Assembly (NCBI GenBank): GCA_963579905.1
Contig: CAUZIZ010000008.1
Span: 1-64,000, forward strand
Direction: 5' to 3'
Length of the DNA: 64,000 nt
Source of the DNA: CAUZIZ01 sp963579905
GTDB taxonomy: Bacteria; Acidobacteriota; UBA6911; RPQK01; JAJDTT01
Below the pieces are notes generated by a model. That model did no database searches and was not told the origin of the DNA. It saw nothing but the letters and a program-made list of their open reading frames with translations. The position numbers were made by a program, and so were the translations under genes. This document shows positions 43,509 through 51,425 of the stretch, in pieces (positions within the stretch are counted from its first letter, which is position 1; every line of letters begins with the position of its first letter).

Positions 43509-44099
43509 ATGGAACCCTTCCGGAAGCATCAGGGACTGGTAGCCACGCTGGACCGGATCAACGTCGATACCGACCAGATTATTCCCAAGCAATTCCTAAA
43601 GCGAATTGAGCGAAGCGGGTTTGGTCAGTTCCTTTTCTACGATTGGAGACGTCGAGAAGATGGGAGCCCCAATCCGGATTTTGAGTTGAACCAGCCTCGG
43701 TTCGAAGGGGCCAGTATCCTGCTCGCGCGTGCTAATTTCGGGTGTGGCTCCTCTCGAGAGCACGCTCCCTGGGCCCTGTTGGACTTTGGATTCCGCTCCG
43801 TCGTCGCTCCTTCCTTTGCCGACATCTTCTACAACAACTGCTTCAAGAACGGCATGCTGCCGATCGTGTTGCCGGAGGAGCAGGTCCAGGAGCTGTTCCG
43901 GCGCACTGGGGATAATCCCAGATACACGCTATCGGTTAACCTGGAAGCCTGCACGATCTCGGATGATTTCGATCTGATCCTGGAATTCGAGATAGATCCC
44001 TTCCGAAGAGAGTCCCTCTTGGAAGGGTTGGATGACATCGGCCTGACCCTGCAGTATGAGGATAGGATCAGCGCGTTCGAAGCTGCCGGTCGGCAGTGA
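43509..44099 (+). CDS. leuD: 3-isopropylmalate dehydratase small subunit
   Basis: A 196-residue swivel domain protein: VATLDRINVDTDQIIPKQFL, ILLARANFGCGSSREHAPWA and VVAPSFADIFYNNCFKNGML. AAGGAG (43493-43498) precedes ATG 43509. Partner of LeuC, 25 bases downstream of it. leuB is not in this window. The last codons and stop (GGTCGGCAGTGA) run into a CAGTGAGCAGTGAG repeat. Confidence 0.95.
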   Translation: MEPFRKHQGLVATLDRINVDTDQIIPKQFLKRIERSGFGQFLFYDWRRREDGSPNPDFELNQPRFEGASILLARANFGCGSSREHAPWALLDFGFRSVVAPSFADIFYNNCFKNGMLPIVLPEEQVQELFRRTGDNPRYTLSVNLEACTISDDFDLILEFEIDPFRRESLLEGLDDIGLTLQYEDRISAFEAAGRQ

Positions 44100-44258
44100 G
44101 CAGTGAGCAGTTTCGGACCAGTTGAACCGAAAAACTGACCTGTTACCCGGCGCTCTCCCTTCAACTTGGCTCCCTACTACTGGCAGATTAATTGCTCACG
44201 CCCACTGTGTTGAAGTGCAGCTGTTTCCGGCACTGCTCACTGTTTACTGCTCACTGAT
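44092..44258. repeat. CAGTGAG inverted repeat between leuD and serA
   Basis: Left arm CAGTGAGCAGTGAGCAGTTT (44095-44114) pairs loosely with the right arm CACTGCTCACTGTTTACTGC (44231-44250, followed by TCACTGATC). It lies between the convergent leuD and serA genes and could act as a bidirectional terminator, although there is no U-run typical of intrinsic terminators. Confidence 0.55.
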
Positions 44259-44260
44259 CT

Positions 44261-45841
44261 TTAAAGCCGAACCACCTGGGCAAACTGCAGCGCCGCTATC
44301 GCACGGATCTCATGGCCTACCTTCTCTGGGATCTGGCTGTCGGTGTTCAGGACTCCAACCGCATAAGGATGCTCTTCTCCCCGACCCAGGACAAAGGAGG
44401 CGATGTTGATTTTCTCTCGTCCCAGGATGGTTCCCAGCAATCCTATGACCCCTGGTTTGTCTCGATTGCGAATAAAGAGGAGGTGTTCCCCCAGATGTGT
44501 CTCCACGGGGATCCCGTCCACCGAGACCAGCCGTGGACTCCCCTGATGCAGCAGCGCACCTTCGACCCACTCCATTTGGTCCGATGATCGCAACTGGATA
44601 CCGATGAGATTCGAGTAGGCACGCTTTCTATCGCTGAGGCTTTCCTCCACCGATATGCCCCGTTCCTTGGCCCGTGCATGGGCGTTTACTTCGTTAACCT
44701 CCTCCGACAGGATGGGTTGCAATAGGGCTTTGAGGATATAGTTGGTAACCGGCTTGTAGTTCAGATTAGTCCAATCGCCATAGTATCGAATACCAATTTC
44801 GGAGACGCGGAGCCGGGAGATTTGACTGATGAAGGAGCCCAGCTTTTCTCCGAGCTTGGCGTAGGGAAGAATCAGGGCGAGTTCTTGATTCGAAATCGAC
44901 GGAAAATTGATGGCGTGGGAGATCACTTCGTGTTGAAGATAGTCGCTAACCTGGACGGCGATGTCCAATCCTATCTTTGCCTGGGCCTCGACGGTCGATC
45001 CAGCGATGTGGGGTGTGAGCACGGTGCGATCTGAGGCGAGCAGGCGGGGATTCACCTCAGGCTCTGCCTCGAAGACATCGAGGCCCGCACCTCCAAGGTG
45101 TCCCGTCTCGAGTGCATCGGCGAGGTCTTCCTCCACCACCAATTCACCACGAGCAGCGTTGACAAGGAAGGCCCCCTCCTTCATCAACTTCAGCGTCTGT
45201 CGGCAGATCAGACCTCTCGACTTCTCATTGAGAGGCAGGTGCAGGCTCACGAAGTCCGACTGCCGCAGAAGATCGTCCAACGAGAGCAGATCGACCCCAA
45301 GATCCGCAGCATATTTTTCGCCGACGAAGGGGTCGAAAGCCAGAACCTTCATCTGGAATCCGAGGGCGCGTTGGGCTACGAGAGAGCCTATCTGGCCCAG
45401 ACCCACGATACCCAGTCGTTTTCCACTAAGCTCTTGTCCTATCAGGCCTGTCTTGCTCCAGCGCCCCTGACGCAAGGCCGAATCTGCCAGAGGAATCCTC
45501 CGAGCCAACGCTAGCAATAAGGTGAAAGCGTGTTCTGCAGCGCTGACACTGTTGACCCCGGGGGTGTTCATTACCAACACTCCCCTCTGGGTAGCGGTCT
45601 CCAGGTCGATGTTGTCGACCCCTGCCCCGGCACGACCGATGACGCGAAGCTTTGGGGCTGCATCCAGAACTGCTCGTGTCACCTTGGTCTTGCTGCGGAC
45701 GATCAGTCCATCGGTACTGCGGATTTCAGCCAAGACTTCGGGCGTAGACGATTCTGGCCGATAGGCGACCTCGAAGCCGGGCTGCTCTCGTAGGTACTGA
45801 ATGCCTAGCTCAGAAAGAGGATCGGCGACGAGTATATGCAT
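44261..45841 (-). CDS. serA: D-3-phosphoglycerate dehydrogenase
   Basis: A 526-residue two-domain NAD dehydrogenase with extra C-terminal parts: VGRAGAGVDNIDLETATQRG, the Rossmann loop GIVGLGQIGSLVAQRALGF, catalytic residues in NAARGELVVEEDL and LTPHIAGSTVEAQ, then an intervening ASB domain and a C-terminal ACT domain (LLFIRNRDKPGVIGLLGTIL). The long form suggests serine feedback. First committed step of serine synthesis. Downstream of sat/cysC on the same strand by 122 bases; sulfur and serine synthesis may share a transcript. Confidence 0.94.
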   Translation of the reverse strand: MHILVADPLSELGIQYLREQPGFEVAYRPESSTPEVLAEIRSTDGLIVRSKTKVTRAVLDAAPKLRVIGRAGAGVDNIDLETATQRGVLVMNTPGVNSVSAAEHAFTLLLALARRIPLADSALRQGRWSKTGLIGQELSGKRLGIVGLGQIGSLVAQRALGFQMKVLAFDPFVGEKYAADLGVDLLSLDDLLRQSDFVSLHLPLNEKSRGLICRQTLKLMKEGAFLVNAARGELVVEEDLADALETGHLGGAGLDVFEAEPEVNPRLLASDRTVLTPHIAGSTVEAQAKIGLDIAVQVSDYLQHEVISHAINFPSISNQELALILPYAKLGEKLGSFISQISRLRVSEIGIRYYGDWTNLNYKPVTNYILKALLQPILSEEVNEVNAHARAKERGISVEESLSDRKRAYSNLIGIQLRSSDQMEWVEGALLHQGSPRLVSVDGIPVETHLGEHLLFIRNRDKPGVIGLLGTILGREKINIASFVLGRGEEHPYAVGVLNTDSQIPEKVGHEIRAIAALQFAQVVRL

Positions 45842-45963
45842 AGCTGAAAACGATGAGGCGGGAAACTGCCTACCTCAGTGTCGATGGTCAGGCTATAGGA
45901 CAGATCGGTTCAGTTCAAATGGGAATTAGCCCGAATCGAAGTTGGGCTGATCCGGACAGCGTC

Positions 45964-47763
45964 CTAGCTTACGGGTGTTTCGCTCTGATCCTCCGATCTC
46001 AGAACGAACCCGCTCTCTATCAGAGAGTCCAAAATCTCGCGGGCGTTCTCCTCGGGTGAGTAATCGATCGTGTTTACGACGATCTCCGGATCCTGGGGAG
46101 GTTCGTAGGGATCGTCGATCCCCGTGAATCCCTTGATCTCTCCGCGACGCGCTCGCGCGTACATGCCCTTGGTATCCCGTTGTTCGCAGACCTCCAGGGG
46201 CGTGTCGACGAAAACCTCAATGAAGTGCTCCTGACCTACCAGTGATCGCACCTCGTTCCGCGTGTAACTATAGGGGCTGACCGCGGCGCAGATGACCAGA
46301 CCTCCATGGCTGACAAGCTCCGAAGCAACGAAGCCGATCCGCCGGATGTTGGTGTCCCGGTCCTCCTTGCCGAATCCCAGCCCTTTGGACAGATGGGTAC
46401 GCACCACATCGCCGTCCAGTACGCTGACCTGTCTGCCATGCTCCTGTAGTAGCACGGTCAAGGCCTCGGCCATCGTGGATTTTCCCGACCCACTCAGTCC
46501 GGTGAACCAGATGCACGCGCCCTGTCGGTGGCGGGGAGGGTAGGCCTCCTTCAGAATTTCGGCTACCTCGGGACGGGTGAACCAATCGGGCAGAGTCCGA
46601 CCGACTCTCAGGTATTCGTCTCTGACCTGGGTGCCCGAGATGGAGGCGGTGCGGGTCTCGGCGGGTACCCGGGTGACTTCCTCGTACCGTTTCTCATCGG
46701 GCAAGTAGACCAGTTCCGTAAAAGGGATCATGCCCATGCCTAATTCGGCCCCATGCTCGGAGACTAGTTCTTGCGCATCGTAGGGTCCGTAGAAGGGTTT
46801 GCCTCCCCTCCCTGGACCCGGACTGGCATGGTCTCGGCCCACGATTAGATGATTGGCTCCATAGTTGCGGCGGATGATGGCGTGCCACAAGGCTTCTCTG
46901 GGTCCTGCCATTCTCATGGCCAGCGGCAGAAGGCTGAGCAGGATCTGGTCTGGCTGATAGTATCGGCGTACCAACGCCTTGTAGGTGCGAACGCGTGTGA
47001 AGTGATCGACGTCGCCGGGCTTAGTCAGGCCGACAGCGGGATGGAGCAGCAGAGCTCCGCCTACTTGAGCTATCGCCCGTTTTGTCAGTTCCTCGTGGAC
47101 CCGGTGCAACGGATTTCTGGTCTGAAAGGCCACTACGTTGGTGTGGTCCAGTTCCTCAAGCCTCGCCCGAGTCTGCGACGGAGTCATTCGGAGCTGCCAG
47201 AAGTCGTGACGCTGGGGCAGCTTTAGCACTCTCAGTCGGCCCGAAAGGTTGAGCCTTCCCCAGCCGTGCATCTCAGCCACCAGCGGATGCCGCGCATCCT
47301 GGGTGCCAAAAACCCGCTCAGCCACCCTCGCCAGATCCCACTCGTAGATCTCTTCGAGTCTCATGATTGCTATCAGGTCATTTCTGGAATCTCGAAGAGC
47401 GATCTCCTCGTCCAGGCGGATGCTTTCCTCAGGCGCGACGGGCAGCGTGAGAGGAATAGGGAAGAGTGTCCCATCAGCCAGGCGCATCTCCTCGACCACC
47501 CGCTCATGATCGGCCTCTCCCATGAAGCGGTCCAAGGGCGAGAACCCTCCAGTAGCTAGGACCTCAAGATCGAAGATGGCACGTTCAGAGATCTGAACCG
47601 ATGGTAGCTCCGCGGCCTCGGCCTTCAAATCCTCAGCCATTTCTGGCTCAACACGGAGGTCGACCAGTCGTCCTCCCAGGGGAGTGATCAGTGAGGGCGT
47701 TACTTCTGCATGAGCGATCTTCGAATCCGAAACCGGACTAGACTGTTCGTCTAAAGTATTCAT
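45964..47763 (-). CDS. Bifunctional ATP sulfurylase / APS kinase
   Basis: A 599-residue fusion. The N-terminal sulfurylase (about residues 20-400) shows VVAFQTRNPLHRVHEELTKR and IVGRDHASPGPGRGGKPFYG. The C-terminal APS kinase (about 405-590) shows CIWFTGLSGSGKSTMAEALT (Walker A), VLDGDVVRTHLSKGLGFGKE and DRDTNIRRIGFVASELVSHG. Sulfate becomes APS and then PAPS. It follows cysH by 100 bases and precedes serA by 122. As the partner reductase has the APS-reductase cysteines, the kinase domain may serve PAPS-dependent sulfation as well; that is inference. Confidence 0.93.
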   Translation of the reverse strand: MNTLDEQSSPVSDSKIAHAEVTPSLITPLGGRLVDLRVEPEMAEDLKAEAAELPSVQISERAIFDLEVLATGGFSPLDRFMGEADHERVVEEMRLADGTLFPIPLTLPVAPEESIRLDEEIALRDSRNDLIAIMRLEEIYEWDLARVAERVFGTQDARHPLVAEMHGWGRLNLSGRLRVLKLPQRHDFWQLRMTPSQTRARLEELDHTNVVAFQTRNPLHRVHEELTKRAIAQVGGALLLHPAVGLTKPGDVDHFTRVRTYKALVRRYYQPDQILLSLLPLAMRMAGPREALWHAIIRRNYGANHLIVGRDHASPGPGRGGKPFYGPYDAQELVSEHGAELGMGMIPFTELVYLPDEKRYEEVTRVPAETRTASISGTQVRDEYLRVGRTLPDWFTRPEVAEILKEAYPPRHRQGACIWFTGLSGSGKSTMAEALTVLLQEHGRQVSVLDGDVVRTHLSKGLGFGKEDRDTNIRRIGFVASELVSHGGLVICAAVSPYSYTRNEVRSLVGQEHFIEVFVDTPLEVCEQRDTKGMYARARRGEIKGFTGIDDPYEPPQDPEIVVNTIDYSPEENAREILDSLIESGFVLRSEDQSETPVS

Positions 47764-47863
47764 TTTTGTCTTTTTCAGCCTCTGGATAGAAGCACATTAA
47801 TAATCAATGGAAAGCAGAAATGAGCCGAGATTGTCTGGGGTTGGGAAAGGCCTGTGGGAAGGT

Positions 47864-48643
47864 TTAACTTACCGCAGAACGAATCGCCGGTATCTCGGGA
47901 GAAGAGCCGCTCCGGACTGCGCAGTGGAGCCCGCATTCCCGGTTGCCGTTCTGTTCCCACCACCAGCGCCCAGCCCGCTCCTCCTCGCCAGCCTGGATGG
48001 CTCGGGTACAAGGGGCACAGCCGATGCTGGCATAGCCTTGCTGATAGAGGGGATGAGAGGGAACCTGGTTGGCCCGAATATAGTGCCAGACCTGATCTTC
48101 TGTCCAGTCCGCCAGAGGACTGAGCTTCATGATGGAGCCATGCTCTTGATCAGTTTCCACTTTTCGGATGTGGGTTCGGTTCGTGGTCTGTTCACGCCTC
48201 AGACCCACGATCCAGGCATCCAGTCCCTTCAATGCGCGTTCCAGCGGTTGAACCTTGCGGACCTGGCAACACTGCTGCCGTTTCTCGACGGATTCGTAGA
48301 ACAGGTTGACTCCATGCTGTCCTACCAGGGTCTCGACCTGCTCGGCCTGGGGGAAGAGAACTTCAATCTGGACCTGGTACCGCTGGCGCACTCGATCCAT
48401 CATCTCGTAGGTTTCAGCGGGCAGTCTGCCGCTGTCGATCGTGATGACACGGACATCCGAACGGATCCGGCAGCACATGTCCAGGATGACCATGCCAGCG
48501 GCCTGAAAGCTGGTGCAGACTGCAACACTCGGATGCCACTGGTTCAGCGCCCAATCTAGAATCTCCTCGGGCCGGCTGGTCTCCCAATCGGGAGCTCCAG
48601 ACCCGATAAAGGGTTCTTCGGAATAACTTGTGAGTGCGCCCAT
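47864..48643 (-). CDS. cysH: Assimilatory APS reductase (CysH family)
   Basis: A 259-residue PAPS/APS reductase. CTSFQAAGMVILDMCC and WIVGLRREQTTNRTHIRK are conserved; Cys pairs CCQVRK and GCAPCTRA bind a 4Fe-4S cluster, the mark of APS-type rather than PAPS-type reductases; the terminal ECGLHC carries the catalytic Cys. ATG 48643 follows AAGAAGAG. First gene of the cysH-sat/cysC-serA group. Converts activated sulfate to sulfite in the cytoplasm; sulfite reductase is outside this window. Confidence 0.92.
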   Translation of the reverse strand: MGALTSYSEEPFIGSGAPDWETSRPEEILDWALNQWHPSVAVCTSFQAAGMVILDMCCRIRSDVRVITIDSGRLPAETYEMMDRVRQRYQVQIEVLFPQAEQVETLVGQHGVNLFYESVEKRQQCCQVRKVQPLERALKGLDAWIVGLRREQTTNRTHIRKVETDQEHGSIMKLSPLADWTEDQVWHYIRANQVPSHPLYQQGYASIGCAPCTRAIQAGEEERAGRWWWEQNGNRECGLHCAVRSGSSPEIPAIRSAVS

Positions 48644-48698
48644 TTCTCTTCTTTCCAACTACGGAGAATCGCCGAAGCGATCCGACTTCGCTATTCTC

Positions 48699-48721
48699 TA
48701 CCTTTTTGATCGGTATTGTCA
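48699..48721 (-). promoter_or_regulatory. Candidate promoter of the cysH operon
   Basis: Minus strand has a perfect TTGACA at 48716-48721 with a weak TAGAGA-type -10 16 bases further downstream (48694-48699). TSS would lie about 40 bases upstream of the ATG. Low confidence because of the -10. Confidence 0.4.
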
Positions 48722-48770
48722 AGAATAGGATTAATTTTTCCCGAGAGTGTCAGTATGACGAAACCCGGTC

Positions 48771-48854
48771 CGTCAGAGCCGCGAACGACTTGAGCCGTAA
48801 GCACCATGAGGCCGAGTTCCGAGGAGAGAGCTGGACAACAGCAGAATCTCCCCT
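48771..48854 (+). repeat. Interspersed element C, copy 3
   Basis: Reads GTCAGAGCCGCGAACGACTT, GAGCCGTAAGCACCATGAGG, CCGAGTTCCGAGGAGAGAGC, then TGGACAACAGCAGAATCTCC. Closest in layout to copies at 7961 and 36773. Lies between the cysH promoter and the prolyl oligopeptidase gene end. Confidence 0.8.
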
Positions 48855-48918
48855 ATTCCCAACCCAAGTTTCTTTCTCGAATGGGCCCAGCGCTACTAGG
48901 GGACGGGACCGGGCTGAA

Positions 48919-51099
48919 TCAATCCAGGCCGAGTACTCGAATCAGGAAGGCCCAATGGTTTGCGACATCCTCGATCCGCATCCAGGTTGGCTTTCCCGCA
49001 CCGTGTCCGGCGCGGGTCTCAATCCGGACGATGATCGGATTCGCACACCCTTGAGCCGCCTGTAGCGCGGCCCCGAACTTGTAGCTATGCCAGGGCACAA
49101 CCCGATCATCGTGATCTCCAGTCGTGATCAGGGTGGGTGGATAGCAGGTCCCCTGAGACACATTGTGATAGGGAGAGTAGGCGTAGAGGGCCTTGAATTC
49201 CTCTGCCTGCTCGCTCAGGCCATAGTCGCTGGACCACTGCCTGGCGTTGGCGCTGGCGGTGTGGTAGCGCAGCATATCCAAGACTCCGACCGCCGGTAAG
49301 GTTGCTCCGAATAGTTCGGGCCGCTGTGTCATGGCAGCGCCGACCAAGAGGCCGCCATTGCTGCGCCCTTGTATTGCGAGTTTCTTGGGCGATGTATAGC
49401 CGCGCTGGATCAGCCACTCCGCGGCCGCAATAAAATCGTCGAACACGTTCTGTTTCTGGAGTTTGGTTCCTGCGAGGTGCCAAGCCTCACCGTACTCCGA
49501 TCCTCCTCGCAGATTGGGCATTGCCAGCACTCCCCCCAGCTCCAGCCATACCATCCAGTCGGTGCGATACTGTGGTGTCAGCGCTACGCTGAATCCTCCG
49601 TAACCGTAGAGCAAGGTAGGATTCTGACCGTCCAGGGCGGCGTCCTCGTGGTGTACCAGGAACATCGGTATGCGGGTCCCGTCCTGACTTTCGAAAAACA
49701 CCTGTTTCGTCACGAAAATGCTCGTGTCCAACGGGACGGTGGCTTTCTTGAAGAGGGAGCTGGTTCCGGTCTCCAGGTCGTAGCGGTAGACCGCCACCGG
49801 AGTCGTGAAATCGGTGTAAGAGTAGAAGGTCTCAGCATCGTCCAGGTGGCCGGCAAAGCCCTCGGCCGTCCCCACTCCTGGTAAGGCGACGGAGGCCTCG
49901 AAAGTGCCGCCGATGCCGAATACCTTAACGACGCTCTGCGCATGTTCCAGGTACTGCGCGATGATTCGGCCGCCAACCAGTGTTGCCACCTCCAGTACTT
50001 GTTCCCCTTCGGGGACGATCTCCTTGAGGCCGTCACCAGACCGGGCATCGGTGTCCACGGCAATGACGCGGCCGTTGGGTGCATCACGCGTCGTCTGAAA
50101 GAAGAACAGAGGGCCGTGGTTGCCCAGAAAGGTATACAGGGCATCCCAGGCGTCGAAGAGATGGATGACCTTCGTACTGCCCAGCTGCAGGTCCAGGTAA
50201 TAGATGCCATTCGTGTTAAAACCGTCGGAGACTCTGATGATCAGGTAGCGGCCGTCCTGGGTCAGTTCTGGATACGGGTTTCGAGTGGGGTGATCTGTGA
50301 TCGAGAATACCTGAAGGTCCTCTTCTTGTGGATTACCCAGCCGGTGAAAGTGAATACTGACCTGTTTCGAATCGTCGCCCTTGCCATCCGGGCCTTGGGG
50401 GTAGCGGCTGTAGTAGAAGCCCTGGTTGTCGCGGTTCCAGGAAACACTCGTGAACTTGGTATTCCTGAGCTCATCCTTCAGGTCCTCACCTGTGTTCACA
50501 TCGCGAACCCGCCAGATGTCCCAATCGGTTCCTCCATCGGAAACGCTGTAGGCAAGCTTTGAAGCATCGGGGCTTGGAATGAACTGGGAGAGAGAGATGG
50601 TGGCGTCCCAGCTGAAGCTATTGGGGTCGACAAGGACTCGGGATGTCTGCTCAGGGCCCTCGCTGACATAGAGCACGCTCTGATCTTGGAGACCATCGTT
50701 CCGCTCAAAAAAATAACGTTCTCCCTCTTTCACGGGGACGGAGAATCGTTCGTAGTTCCAGAGCTCTGTGAGCCGATTCTTGATAGACTCATGCCGTGCA
50801 ACCGATTCTAGATAGGGTTGAGCTAGGGCATTCTGCTGTTCGACCCACCTCCTGATTTCTTCGGAGTCCACTGCTTCCATCCAACGGTAGGGGTCGGCCA
50901 CTCCGACGCCGTGGTAGTCGTCTAGCTGGTCGCCTCGAACAGCGCTTGGATAATTCATATTCTCCACCTGAGCATCGGGGGGGGGCGCATCCTGCGAACT
51001 ACAGCCTGTCGCAGCAGAAAGTGAGATCAGAGTGAGGATTACCAACCTCACTGATGACGCTTCAGTATTGCTTGAGCGTAGTCTCAGAGTTGCCTCCAT
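48919..51099 (-). CDS. Prolyl oligopeptidase family peptidase (lipoprotein)
   Basis: A 726-residue S9A peptidase. N-terminal VRLVILTLISLSAATGCSSQ is a lipobox (Cys 33), so it should be exported and lipid-anchored. A seven-bladed propeller (about residues 100-430) is followed by the alpha/beta hydrolase: Ser in QGRSNGGLLVGAAMTQRPEL, Asp in TTGDHDDRVVPWHSYKF and His in ETRAGHGAGKPT. Cleaves short peptides after proline. The start at 51099 sits only five bases from the likely transcription start, so GTG 51051 could be the true start (see promoter). Confidence 0.9.
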   Translation of the reverse strand: MEATLRLRSSNTEASSVRLVILTLISLSAATGCSSQDAPPPDAQVENMNYPSAVRGDQLDDYHGVGVADPYRWMEAVDSEEIRRWVEQQNALAQPYLESVARHESIKNRLTELWNYERFSVPVKEGERYFFERNDGLQDQSVLYVSEGPEQTSRVLVDPNSFSWDATISLSQFIPSPDASKLAYSVSDGGTDWDIWRVRDVNTGEDLKDELRNTKFTSVSWNRDNQGFYYSRYPQGPDGKGDDSKQVSIHFHRLGNPQEEDLQVFSITDHPTRNPYPELTQDGRYLIIRVSDGFNTNGIYYLDLQLGSTKVIHLFDAWDALYTFLGNHGPLFFFQTTRDAPNGRVIAVDTDARSGDGLKEIVPEGEQVLEVATLVGGRIIAQYLEHAQSVVKVFGIGGTFEASVALPGVGTAEGFAGHLDDAETFYSYTDFTTPVAVYRYDLETGTSSLFKKATVPLDTSIFVTKQVFFESQDGTRIPMFLVHHEDAALDGQNPTLLYGYGGFSVALTPQYRTDWMVWLELGGVLAMPNLRGGSEYGEAWHLAGTKLQKQNVFDDFIAAAEWLIQRGYTSPKKLAIQGRSNGGLLVGAAMTQRPELFGATLPAVGVLDMLRYHTASANARQWSSDYGLSEQAEEFKALYAYSPYHNVSQGTCYPPTLITTGDHDDRVVPWHSYKFGAALQAAQGCANPIIVRIETRAGHGAGKPTWMRIEDVANHWAFLIRVLGLD

Positions 51100-51110
51100 G
51101 ATCGTGGAAG

Positions 51111-51138
51111 TCTATACCCTGTTAAGATAATGTGACAA
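51111..51138 (-). promoter_or_regulatory. Promoter of the prolyl oligopeptidase gene
   Basis: Minus strand -35 TTGTCA (51133-51138), 16-base spacer, -10 TATAGA (51111-51116). The start point would be near 51105, giving an almost leaderless ATG 51099 or a leader of about 54 bases to GTG 51051. Confidence 0.5.
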
Positions 51139-51425
51139 ATAGCGGACGCCCCTTCTTGCCCTTGCCCTCTCGTACCAATCAGCTCGAGTTCTTCGCTGGT
51201 TAGAAGTCTCGATAAACGGTTCAGGGTGCAAGAGTCGCCGGGCTGTTTCGTCAAAGTGACCCACCGAGGCTTTTGATCAGGTGAGGGTAAATGCAAGGGC
51301 AATGGCAATATTCCTCTCAGGATTGCTCGATTCAGCAAATGGCGTACTTGGGTGAGAGGATCTATAATTGGGTAACAATGCGGCCTGAAGGGAATCGGTT
51401 GGTCCAGCAGAAGACTGAGCTGGGG

